Assembly (NCBI GenBank): GCA_014706295.1 | Contig: JACSVZ010000004.1 | Coordinates: forward strand, 9,024,465 to 9,088,464 | Source of the DNA: Lycocorax pyrrhopterus obiensis | Lineage: Eukaryota; Chordata; Aves; Passeriformes; Paradisaeidae | Direction of reading: 5' to 3' | DNA length: 64,000 nucleotides | Shown: positions 9,901-22,000 of the stretch, one piece after another | Position numbering within the stretch: position 1 is the first letter of the stretch | How the letters are laid out: every line of letters starts with the position of its first letter | Notes under the pieces: generated by a model | Database searches by the model: none | Seen by the model: the letters and a program-made list of their open reading frames with translations, nothing else | What the model was told of the DNA's origin: nothing | Position numbers and translations under genes: made by a program

Positions 9901-12457
9901 TTATTTAAATCTGTGCCCCTTAATGAGAGTGCAAGCCTATGAACATAAGCCCATAATAGTAATAAAAGACTCTGTAGAGAAGAAGTAACTTCCACAAGAA
10001 TACTTCCAGGGCTGGAAAAACATCATCCATCCTTTGCAAAAAGAAATACATCTTACCCAGCCAAGCAATTCTTCTCCCCTAAGCTCTTAACCCTGTAAAA
10101 AGAGCAGGGATAGGGCAATAAGTCATAGGATATTCACAGCCACATTATGTAAGTACGACTGAACTGGTGATCCTTTTCGCTAACCGTTGGAGAGGAAGAT
10201 GAAGTATTGCTGGAATAATTAAAAAGACAGGTTTGAATTCCCTAAATAATGCAGATGAATGCCCTGTCCAGCTATTCATCTTGGTGGCAGCAGCCTTTTA
10301 AGGTCTTGAGCTGTTGTGCAGGGAGGATGGCTGAAGGATGCTGGGTGGAGCGGGCCTGTGCCAACCCAAGCACCACGTGCTCCCGTGCAGCCCCCGGCCT
10401 CTTTCCAAAATGCTGTTTAAGGGCCACTCCTCTGGTACCAGAACAGTTACTCTCATAACTACACCTCAGATCTCCTCTAAACTTAAGATGCCTTTGCTTT
10501 CCTTGCCAGTCAAAATCCGAGCACAAAAGCATTCATTATGAATTTATAGCAAATAGAGACAATTGCCTTTCACTGAGGGCTGTACGTGTATCATCAGCCC
10601 ATACAGGTATTTTACATGCCCACCGTCCACTGAAATGGGCTCTTCCCTGTGGTCCTATGATCCACATCGCTTTTTAGTCGTCTTCAAGGAATTTGGGAGT
10701 GCAAATTCGGTAAAAAGTGCCATGGTACCGCCCCATGGCCTGCCTCTTTATTAGCAAGGGTGACAGTAATCTCTATTTCCGTGCTGCTTAGTCCTCCTTC
10801 CTGCACTCCCCTTTCCTGGGCTCCAGTGGTGTCTCCCACAGAGATACCTGCCCTTTTGGGAAGTGTACCATGGGATGAAAGCCTGAAGGCATGACCTTCA
10901 CTGAACCGAGATCAGTCACGAGAAGACAGACAAAGAGAACAGATAAATTTCATAAAGGGAGTTTTAAGGTTATTGTATATTTTTAAGGCATGATTTCGGA
11001 TATGCCTGGTATTGCTACTGCCAACATTCTTACTGTTGAACAATCAAAAGATACACAAAGATCTATAACTAGGGATATTTACACAGACTTATCCTCACAC
11101 ACCTGTGATTCTTCCCCTTCAACTCCTATTTCTGAAGGCAGCAATGGGCCCCAACCCTGCAAGGCAGAGCACAAGATGCTCTGCAGTTTCCACCTTCCCA
11201 GGATGCTGGTTGCAGGACATGGCTGCTCCAACTCCAGGGATAACTCTGGGACCACGCAGGAGCTTCAGTCCTGTGATGTGCCCAGAGCATGGTCCTGTCC
11301 TGCCTGAAATGACAGCGGTGTGGAACTTTATCAAGCTCAAATCCCTGTTCCCACCTGCCAGAGCCTGCAGGTCCTGGCAGCAGGACACGGGAGCCCTGCT
11401 GTGTCTTATCAGTGGGTGCTGAGCAGATACTTTTTTGGGGACTTCTTGGCCTATATGATAAATTACAGGGATCCATGAACAAATTCATTTGCTCCTTTTC
11501 CTCCCCCTAGCATTTTGCAAAAGCAGTATTACACTTTTGTGTCACGCTGCCCTGCAAATCTGCTTCTGAAAGGCTGCCTTCTTTCTTCAAAGATCATTTC
11601 CAGTGCTAAGCAAGATCTCTCAGAGCCCTTGACTTTGCAGCTGGCAAAGTTTACAACATGTTTACAATACCCTGCATAATTTGGCTATGAGATAATGTAT
11701 AGTATAGTTCTTCAGTGGTGCACAGTGGGAAAGAACAAGTGGAAAAAAAAAGGTAATGCAAAGCCAAGAAAAACAGATGGTAGCAAGCTCTCCAAGGGGC
11801 AAGAATGAATAAATAACTGCAGATTTTTTTTTCTGAGGAAAAATGTATTGTCAAATCAATAACACAGTTTTTAGGAAATGCAAACTAGATCAAATGTGCA
11901 TTTTTTCAGTATTAAACAATGACACTTCATCAGGACTGGTGGTCTGCACTGCATGTGTTTGCCTACATGAATCAGAGAGAAGTAAAAATAGCATTGCTCC
12001 AAAAAGTTCTTGTTTGACCTCAAGGTTACATTTCATACTTTCTGGGAAGTTCTGCTATAGGTAACAAGCCAAAAGTTCAGGTGGAAATCAGAGTGCCCCA
12101 GCACTTACTGTGCCCTTTAGCAGCATTGCATCTTTGATAATCTTAGTCAGGGCTGCAATTCTTAGAGAGCAGAACCTCTTGACAATTTTGGGAACTTTCC
12201 TGTGCCTGCTGTTAGGGCCACAGGAAACTACACTTATTTAATACATCTGTGCACACTTCCAGAATGATTAACTGATAACTTTTTTTCTTTTTGACCACAT
12301 CAGGTCAAGCTAGAGGGGGAAAAGAGATGCTTAAAAATGGCCAAGTATACGATACTCTCATTCTTTTTTTGCCTCTCTTAAGTCACCCAGAGGAAGCTAA
12401 GCAACATATGGGATGCATAAAAGTTGCTCTCTGCAAATCTGTCAATCCGTTTTAGCC
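6931..12457. other. gene-free stretch
   Basis: AT-leaning unique sequence. No open frame with codon bias, paired splice sites or family motifs was seen on either strand. Segments at about 9030-9200 and 9800-9930 are very AT-rich with repeated TTTAAAT and TAAT cores, the composition often seen in distal homeodomain-bound elements; this is only suggestive. No tRNA box-B or other RNA gene was recognised. Confidence 0.5.
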
Positions 12458-12628
12458 ATGCCGCGCATCAATCCCGACTCTGCTCGGAGCACGGCGTCCC
12501 TGCGCAGGCGCTGCCAACTGGCCCGCGCTCAGCTCTTCACCAGGAGACAGGCCGGCTCCTGCCGCAGGAGCCACGGGCCCAAAGAGGAGAAGCTGGAAGG
12601 CACCAAATCTCTCGTGCTCTCGCTCTAG
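12458..12628 (+). CDS. orphan CpG-rich small ORF, doubtful
   Basis: A sharply bounded CpG- and GC-rich segment in AT-rich DNA. A plus-strand frame opens at the ATG at 12460 (context GCCATGC) and runs 56 codons to a TAG at 12626-12628. It is arginine-rich (LRRRCQLARAQLFTRRQ near residues 15-31) and then turns charged (KEEKLEG). An acceptor-like CCGTTTTAG directly precedes it, and a stronger pyrimidine-tract acceptor lies at about 12380. The other two plus frames and one minus frame are also largely open, as expected of GC-rich sequence, so coding status is unsafe. No known family was recognised; it could be a terminal exon, a decayed retrocopy or a small regulatory CpG patch. Confidence 0.25.
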   Translation: MPRINPDSARSTASLRRRCQLARAQLFTRRQAGSCRRSHGPKEEKLEGTKSLVLSL

Positions 12629-15600
12629 CCACGGTGCAAAAATAATCTTTGCAGCATCTCCAGTGCTCGCTGGGCTATGGTGATGTGGTGGGTTGGGGAG
12701 CAGAAGGAGTCCCAGGCTGGAAGGAGCTCTGACAGTGGGCAATAACCTCTTGACAAATGGCTGTGGAAGAGGCCTGCATGCTCAAGCTTCCAGGCTGAGT
12801 GCTCTGGGCTTGGGGACTAGCACAGACCAAGCCCTGCAATCGTGGAGATCTCCTGGTGAAGCTCCCCGAGGAGTTACCTCTGGGTAGAGGCAGCCACAGC
12901 CCCAAAGCAGAGAATGAGCAACCACCAGAGCTGAGCTCCTAGAGCACCATCACACAACAGCACTTTGAAAATATCGGCCCTTCCTAGCACACATGAGATG
13001 GGGAGGCTCCAGTTTCAGTTTGTTCTAGAAGATCTGGACTCACAGGGTTGGCTGATTGTAAAAATTAACTGCCTTTCCCCAGCATGTCAATAAATCAAAG
13101 TGATGGGGTATTTCTGGGAAGCCAGAAGCCGGCAGAAGCGATAGAAAGGGTCCCCTCTTCATCTGACTGTTTTTTGGGAGGTGGTGAATGCTCCGTTATC
13201 ATGCCTACAACACCCATGATAATATTTTCCTTCAAGCTCCATTTTCTGTTCTGCCCATGCAAATATGAAGAGCAAAGTCGCTGCTACTGCCTTAGTTTTT
13301 CTCTCTTTCTGCTGGGAGCAGAACCTGAGCTCCTTAAAACCATGTACTCCTAAGTTCTGGAAGCAATCACTTTTGCTATGCAAAGGGAACCCTCTCTCTA
13401 AAAATCAGTCTTCCTTGGGAAGCAATAAGCCCACAGATGTGCCTCCCAGCTGCTAAAAGCCCTTGCTCCCCACTCTGCAGGTGCCAAGCACTCCTCCCTC
13501 TAAAAGCAACTCCAAAAGAAAACCAGGCCCCAGGGATGTCCAGGAGCACCTCAGAATTTACATTGGTGCAGTTGGGTCCATGTGCCTGTGGGAGCTGCTG
13601 CGAAGTCGGTCAGAGGTGGCTCCTTTTGAAACAGGACAGGTTCCAAAGGGACACGAGCTCTCGGAAGAGGCAATCACTGGGAACGCCTCCAGCTCCATCC
13701 CCAAGCTGCAAACTAAAGTACTTGCTTTTGTTAGAACATATGGCAAAACCCTGCATCCTACACGTGTTTTAATGCCAAGAGTGACTCTTAGTTTGGCATC
13801 CTACATGGCAAAGAAGCCAGCAGGAGTTTTGTCCAACAGAGAAGAGGGGGGAAAGCAGGCGGTTTATCCCACTGCCATTTCAGTTGGTCTTCATTTCCTG
13901 GTCTGCATCACATCCCTGGCTCAGTCCAGCTCTGGCCATTCTTGGCTGTTGTTGGTCCCTTCACCTGAGAGAATGTGTTTCTGTGCCTGACCCTTATATT
14001 GCAGGCTGCAAAAGACTCCATTGGAGGTACTTTGTAACCCAAAGCATATTTCTATGATGAACAATCCTTTGCAGCAAATTCTAGGTAGGCTGATATTGTA
14101 AAATAATGTAATTCCAATCACCTGGTAGAATACTTTTCTATTGCTCCTTTACAAGTATCAGTACCTAGTCTATATTCTCTCTCATACTTAAGCCTCCAAA
14201 ATTACTCTGATCAAAGCAACCTGCATTTATAAACTGATGTGCTCCTGCATTCGAGAGATTTGCCAAGTGCTAAATATAAGGTTTCTCACTATAGTCAAAA
14301 TCAAATTCGAATTCCAGCTGCCTCTCTGCTAATATGCAGCAAAGGTTTAGCAGTACAAAGCCATGTTTTAGAATCAGACACCAAAGATGATTAAATTAAA
14401 CTGAAAGGGGAATCAGTACAAGCCTGAAATTAGTTTGCTGAAGATACCAGAGTTCATTTCCTCCCCCTGACAGAAGGAGCCACCTTGTGACCTCTAGTGA
14501 TCAGAGCAAATAGGATCATGGCTTTGCCAAGTCTGCCCCACTCCATCCCCAGCAGTGCCCTGACTGAAAAATCAGCTTCAGCCTCCACTGGCCAGGGCAG
14601 GAGGGACTGCAGGATGCTCAAACCAGTGCAACAGGTTCAGACACTGCCCTCTCCCCCATGGGCTGTGATCCATCTCCTCCCTCTCAGTGGATGCTCTCCA
14701 GCAGTCCAGGCACACATCGAGATCTGAAGAACAACTCCTGGGTTTATCTTGTGGTCTCTGTTCAAAGCAAAGGACTCTTCATTTTTTGATTTGATCAAGA
14801 TGGTAAAACCAGGAAGGTGCCTGAAGTCGGCAGGGTGAGTTGATGAGATGTTGAGTGCAGGCAGGAGCAGGAAGGCATCCCAGGGGTGGGCAGGCAGTTA
14901 CTTCCTTGGCTTTGCTAATCTGGCTCTTTCGAAACAGCACTAAAATTGCCAATGAAAAAAAAAGAATTCCTCACTTTGGCTATAGCAAGAGAGCTGAAGG
15001 GATTTAAAGCATATGGCAGCAATAAAAAGTTGTTCATCTTCTCTCTCCCACCCTTCCCCATTAGCTGTAACTCTTGGGCATTATCTCTCTGAGCACCCTG
15101 GATGCTACAATTACGCTGATGGCTACATGAGAGCTATGGAAAACAACCTGCTGAAAACAAAGACTTCTCTTGACTATTACATACACACGGGTTTGCCAAG
15201 ACACCTTGTTCTCTCCCTGCAGCCCTTCTGCTGGTGCCGTTCTGGGTCTCCTCTGAGCACAGATGGGACAATAGCACCAGGTTGTTTGCTGTTCTTGCCT
15301 TGCTAACGTCAGTGACCTGATTTACAAACCAGACTCAGACCACTGCTCCTATTTGGTGCATGGCACGAGCTGGTGCTGGTCCTCAGAGACTTGCCCACAG
15401 TCAATTTTCAACAACAGAAAGGATTTTCACCCTTTAAGAGGCGAGGGTTAGCACAGCTCCTTGGCAACATATACATTGAAAGGATAAATTGTAGGAGCGG
15501 GTATTCCAGAGCAGTGGCACAGTCTCTAGTAAAAACCCCTACTATCCAAATTCAATTAGACATAGCCCAGGAGGAAAAGAAAAAAGGCAGACAACCCCAC

Positions 15601-18299
15601 AGTTGTGCAGGTCTGTCAACATGGAGCATGTGGCACCTCTCCCAGCAGCATGCAAGTATGGGAGTGGGTAACCTGCTGACGGAGCTTCCTCTGCCACACA
15701 GTACTTGGGTGTTCCTCTGCTGTGCTCCAGAGGTAGATGTGCCCTGTTTTGGGCAGAGCAGACTCTCCCAAGACTGGGCATTGATGGCACGAGAACAAAA
15801 ATCCCCCTCTCCATCAATGTGGCTGAGCAGGAGAGGAGAGAACACCAACCCTTAATTCAGCGAACGGAGATGATCATATTATACTTGAAAGCCAAGGTGG
15901 CTGATGAGCTGCACTTGCAGGGCTGGGGTAGAGCAGCAGCAGCCGTGTCAGAGGGCAGGGAGGGGATCCAGTATTGCCCAAAGGGAACTTTTAAAGAATG
16001 CAGCCAAGAAGGCAACGTGCAGCAGGACCTGAAGCTCCAGTTGCCCTGCCCGAGGTGGGTTCCTGGCTCTTGCCTGACTGCTCCACCCAGCTCAGCTGAG
16101 CCTGGACATTGCCACGGAACACAGGCCATGCTCTGGGCACCATCCAGCATATCACCATCCTTCCTCTTGACTACAGAGGATGCAAAAAAGGATGCGAAGT
16201 TTGCTGCCAGAAAATCCTGTCTGAATAAATAATGCTGTTTTAAATTTGAAATGGTGAAGCTTGGGGAGCTGATCCTCACTGTGTTTGAGGCAACTGCCTC
16301 CTGCCAGATAAACGCACACACCACCGAGTTCATGTGCTGCTGCAGCAGTACCTAAGGCCAGTTGGAAAAGCCAATATGGTCCATTTCTCCTGCAAGATCT
16401 CCCAGGGGAAATATGCCTCAGCCAAGCTAAATACTTCACTTGTGCTATATCTGTATGGAAATTGCATGTTTTAAGGTTTTGTTTTGAATGAGAAAGAAGT
16501 CAGACCTTGCTGAAAATACTGGGTTTGGCATTCTCAGAGAAAAGCAGTGCATGGTCCTGCTCCCTGACAGCTGAGCCACAATAAGTAACAAATGAGGGCC
16601 ACACTGCCACAAACTCTGTTTTCCCGGCTTCCCACACAAACAAGGCACTAATTATGGGTTTTCTTGCATGGCTGGAGGCCAACACGCCTCCGGGCAGCAT
16701 GGGGACAGCCCTATACCAGCTAGTTTCTGTTGACTGACAAGCATCTCCTCCTTTTCTTCTTCTGGCTAAAAGCTGACTCAGTTTGTGATGGCAGAAGCCT
16801 TGCAAGAGCAATATTAAAGGTGGTTATAAAAACAAACAGACAAGCACACCACACCCCTGCCGTCATTTGTCACCTGCCCCAGACATGTTTTACACACTTC
16901 TCACTTGCAGGAAATCATCCATGACTTGAGGAAATGTTCTTTTTGACGTCTTCCTCTCTGTGAATTTTGTGTTTTCAAGTGAACCTGTCTAAGACACAGG
17001 CCTGGGAAAAGGAGCTGCAAACAAGGGTGAGAACCAACCCTGGGGTTGGCAGTGCCACGCTGCCCTCTCCTGCCAGGCTCCCCAACAGATGCTAATCCAC
17101 TGTCTGTGATTACTCTCTCTAGGATCTTTAAATCCAGGCTTTGGGGATTAAGGAGTCCCCGCCCCTTCCCAAATGAGGGAATTCTCCCTTAATCCATTCC
17201 TGCTGGCACAACAACACCAGGGACAAACCCAGCACTTTCTGGGGAGTATGGTCCTGATTCTTTGTATTTCAAGGCCTTTAAGGAATACCACACCACACCT
17301 GAGCCTCAGAGTCCTTCAGCATCACATCTGACTCTGGTTACAGATCACACCTCATAACCAAAAACCCTTCCGCTCTTCCCCTTGTGGCGTTATGGTGGTG
17401 TTATCTGGGGTCTCCCACCACGGTAGGAGCACTGTAAGCCCTTCTCAGCCTCACTGCCCCAGGTGCTCTGGAGACAACCCCTCCACAAAGGATGGAGCCT
17501 TTTGGGTTTGTTGTCACTGCTCAGCACTCAGTGGTTGAAGCAAATAGAAACAAGAACTGTGGAAAAGTGCCAAAACACAGTCAATCTTTAACCAGCTCAA
17601 GGAAAATATCATCTCACTTGTCCTTATTCAGCGTTCACCTCTGGGCGGCTTTCACCAGTTTTAACTCACGTTTCAAGGCTGCCAAAGCCTGCACAAAGCA
17701 AGCAGGTTTGTTTTATTGTAGTCTTCCCCCCCAGACCTCCAGTGCCCAGCTGCTTTTCCACCCGTGCTTGCAAGAACCCCCTTCTTTCTGGGGATGCTTT
17801 TGCCAGGTGACCTGTGGACACTGACACCAGCCACACTGAGCCCAACCCACAGCAAGGAGCACGTCCCAGTTCCCACTTTGCCTCATCCACAGGGCTGTGC
17901 TCATTCATCCCAGCTTTTCACTCTATTTTTTTAGTTGTCAGGGCTGGCTGAAAGTCCCCCTCCCACCCTGTACTACGCCTGTGCTAGCCCTGGTTTATGG
18001 GACAGCTGATGGGGGAAAGGATAATGGACCATTGTAATGCTCTGTCACCCTCAACCTGAAAATTCAACCCCCAGCTCCCAAAGTCACGTGGCTCCAAGAA
18101 AGTCAGATTTTGTATGTAAAAATCTTAAAAAAGAAATTTCAAGACCTATATAGGCTGTTTACAACCTACATAAGACTAATTTACACAGGGGAAAAAATAT
18201 AACTCTTCATAGATCTAAAAAGAAACAACCTGTCTGCCAACATCAGCTATTAAAAGCATCCTGAAATAGAACCTGTTTCCATCGTTCTGGGGTCTGACT
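12629..18299. other. gene-free stretch
   Basis: Unique sequence of mixed composition. Several frames of 90-175 codons occur (for example about 13463-13990 and 15705-16232 on plus), but they overlap other open frames, lack biased third positions and show no domain motif, so they are read as chance. No repeats of note were recognised. Confidence 0.5.
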
Positions 18300-19020
18300 T
18301 GGGAGGGCTGGAGCACGACACGGCACTTTTGCCGTCTCAGGAGCTCCCTCCAGCGTGGCGAGCGGCAGCTCCGGCTCGGCCCGCACTCCCGGTCGCTCAC
18401 ACCCACAGCGGCTCTGGCCGCTGCCCTTCTCGGCCCGCTGGGGCTGCAGGTCCAGAACGCAGAGGAGGGCTCGGCGCACGCCCCGGGCCCCCCGACCATC
18501 TTTGGTCTAAGCCCTTCATTAGCAGCGGCGAGCCCAGCCCTGGGGCAGAGCACCCTCCACCTCGCTGATTTATACTCTCTTCATCTGCTGCAGCAAGGAT
18601 GATTTTTCTTTTTAATCCGTTTTCGCTCCAGTGTGCTCCAGCTTAGCGCGAGCTTTGCTGGGGGAAGGGAGGCTGGATGTGATTGTGCCAGGGCCGGGAA
18701 CAAAGAGGCAGAAAGCAATCCCCTTCCACTGCTCGAAGCCCGAGCGGGGAAGGGTCCGCGGCACCAGCCAGCTTCCCCCCCGCCCCTTTATTTTCCCAAG
18801 GCTTTGCCCAGCTCTATTTACGCGTGGCACTAATAAGCTTTGGGAGGCAGCAGCATTGCTTTAAGCTTTGAATTGCTGTTCACAAAAAGAAATGTTCATC
18901 CCGACAGGATCATTGTCATGGCAACGGGAGATTTCCCCCCCCCGTCTTATAAGGGTGCCGCTGCCGGAGAGGCGATGCGCGGCTGGCTTGTCCCGAGGGA
19001 TTTAGCCCTGCTGAGGGTAG
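18300..19020. promoter_or_regulatory. CpG-rich regulatory block / candidate plus-strand promoter
   Basis: Dense CpG at about 18310-18500 and again at 18650-18800, then a compact promoter-like cluster. ATTGTCATGGCAAC at 18912-18925 matches the palindromic RFX X-box (GTTGCCATGGCAAC) at 12 of 14 positions. CTTATAAGG at 18946-18954 can be read as a TATA element or as a near-CArG (SRF) site. A plus-strand start about 25-30 bp further would fall near the ATG at 18975, which opens MRGWLVPRDLALLR and reaches a good donor, CTGAGG|GTAGGT, at 19016/19017. RFX sites are typical of ciliary and some immune genes (family knowledge). No downstream exon was identified, so this may be a promoter of an unannotated transcript or an enhancer. 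Confidence 0.4.
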
Positions 19021-22000
19021 GTGTGCTGGGAGCCGCGGTGGGAGGTGGATGGAAGCAACAGGAGACGCACATTCCCCAAGGACCATCTCTAGGGCAGGAC
19101 GTCTCCAGTGTACCACAGACCCAAAGGAAAGACGGGGACGGGTGAAGTTTAGCTGGCTCTGACATCGGTTCATAGCAAAGGGGGGATGATGGAAGTAGGA
19201 CCTTCGGATAATCCTAAATAATACCTGCTCCCTTTAATGAGTTACTTGGATAGATAATATTCTTCTGTGAATTACATTTCCATGTAGCCCCTGCTGCCCA
19301 GGCATGTTGATGCTGCACCACTTGCACACTCCGGCACAGGGTGAACCCTGTGCGGAGAGATCTTAGCAGCGCCATGAAATGAACACATTTGCTCTTCTGG
19401 TCAACAGTGGAGAACCGAGGCAGGGCTGATTTGGTTACTTGGCTTGCACAGAAAGCTCTGGAGCCCTGATGGGTTGCAGGCTGCAAAAGCACAATTTTAC
19501 AAAGGTAAACCTTCAGAGAGCTCAAACATTTTTGACTAAGAGGGTGTTTGCTAGGACATGTTTTACACCTGCTGTGATGACAATAAGCAAGCAAACAGGA
19601 TCATCGCCTCCTATAGCAAGTGCTTCTCCCCTGTGCCACATGCCAAGGCATTCATCAGAGCAAGCTGGACCCCAATAGTCATGAGGTGAGAGTGGGAAGA
19701 GCATTACAAAGGAGTTTGAGCACTGTGGCTCTCACCATGAAGGCCACCTGCTGCCCCCAGGTAATGCCCAAAGAACACCAGAGTGACTCTTTTAAGGATG
19801 TTGATGGTATCACTTATTGGCATTTCGGTCCCTGGAGGACGGGTCTCTCCAGAGCACAGGCTGACAAGGGTACAGTTTTGCTGGTGGCAAGTAGGTGTCC
19901 TTGAGAAGCTCACGCAGAAGAAAACCTTCATGTAGAGAATGCACAGACAGCAATCCCTGCTCTTGGGAGCTTCCAGCTCAAAACCTTGATCCTTTTCGTG
20001 AAGAAGCCAGACAAGGACCTAGAAGCAAGTTGGGAACAAATGCTACAGCAATGTTCTGTCTGGAAAACACACAAATATGCCTGGCAATGCCAAGCATTGA
20101 ATGGAATCAGTCACAATTTAAAGTCTACCATCATCAGCTCTAAATGAGCTCCATGGAGAACACAGAGCAAGAGGAATCTACTTCCCCAAGTTGGGAATGA
20201 CACTCAGTTTTTCCTGGCCACCAGCTTTCAGCTGGAGCAGGAATCCACATTCCCAGCACTGCCTAAGCCTAGCAGTCAGCAGGTGAGAGCCAAGGTGATA
20301 AATTCTGAGTGAATTAGAGAAAAGCCATTATTTGCTATAGATTCTGCATTGATTTTGGATGGCAGAAGCTCACCTGACCCAATATAGACCCAAGAGGTCC
20401 CTTCCTTTTGGAAAACCACTCAGAATGAACATGTACTTTTCTTTAGTGGACTGGCTGCTGTCATCTGCTCGTCATTGTGGAAATCTTTGCAATGCTAGGC
20501 CAATAGTGGGAAAGCAAGAGCCGCGTGTTCTGCTCTTGGCTTTTTTTTTTCTGTCACAACATGTATCATCAAACGATGCTGAAATGCTGCCCATTTCACA
20601 CAGAATTACTGCCTGTAGTAAGATTTCATTAATTGCAAACAAGAGCAGGACTTGGCCCACACAGTGGAAGTAATAGACGGTCCCTACAATTAAACATTAA
20701 GTGTACGTCCATTGATTTACCCGCAGTATTTCAAAATAATTAGGCTGGCACAATACATCTTAGTCTCTCTGAATTTAATACCCCAGAAATCATTTAAAGT
20801 CTTTCTGATTCTACCTGCTTTGTGAAATGCTGTATTTCTCCTGCTACTCAGTGCTAAAGCAAGGGCAATTTAGTAAAATACAATGAGGCATGTATTGCAT
20901 GCTAAAATACAATTTCTTTTTCTGTTTCCCAGGTGAACAGTTTTCAGTTTTACACCAGTTCTTTTTCCATATGGTTCATTAGACTTACCTTCCTAAAGAA
21001 CTTGAATTTTTATTCATCCTTTGAAAAGTCCTTAAGATGGTGTAAACAAGAAAGGAAGCTTTCAGGAAGACCGGAGAGAAAGTTTTCAAGAACACTTAAA
21101 GCACGCCAGAAAGTCAACATCAATTTCCTTGGTCTCCATTCCCAGGCTATTAACTACAGTGCCACTGTGAATGATTAACCTTTTCTGAATATATCTGACT
21201 TCTGCCTTTAAAAAAACAGCCTTTAAGAATCCTGCCTCAAGGAAGGAAAAATAAAGGGGCATCTGATAAGCCTTCAGGTCTGGAGCTTGGTGAAGTACAA
21301 GGGACTTGCAGCAGATACAGCATCTCCTTAGTTTGCTGGTTTAGCTTTGAATGAGCAAGTAAATCTGGAGCTGGAAAAACAAGACACTTATTGTCAGTAA
21401 CTGAAATGAAGGACAAGGCAGAGAGCTGCTGGTTAGAAAAGCAGAAGAACACGGAGACTATAAACCACTTCAATTTGCTGGCTTCGGGTAACATCAACTT
21501 GCTAACACAGCACTGAATACAAAACATGTTTGATAAGCCTGGGTTTTGCTTATGTATCCAGCATACTTGATAGTATTTCATTCAACTGAAGTCCACTTCT
21601 TTGCATGTTTAATTGCATTCTAGTTTCTACCCAAGAGCTATTGACTCAAGTTGCCAGGAAAACAAAGTACAAACAGAACACATAACCCAAGGAAATGCTA
21701 AAGTTAGAGATTAGACACTGAAAAGCCAACATAAATACCATATATACTCAGCTCCAATTGCTTACCTGTATGTGAGGTACCCCGGTATTTGGTGGAGAGG
21801 CTATATTTAATTACAGATGGACACATTTGAAAGGTTAGCGAATGAAAACCAGCTTTTTCATTAGATGAATGCCAAACTCAGCCAAAGAATCGTCGGTTTA
21901 ATATCACCGACAACTGAGTAACACCTTCCCTGCACCCCCTGAAGTCCACTTGCTTACAAATGCAGGGCTAAAACTGAGCCTCTTGCATCCAGGCCATTTT

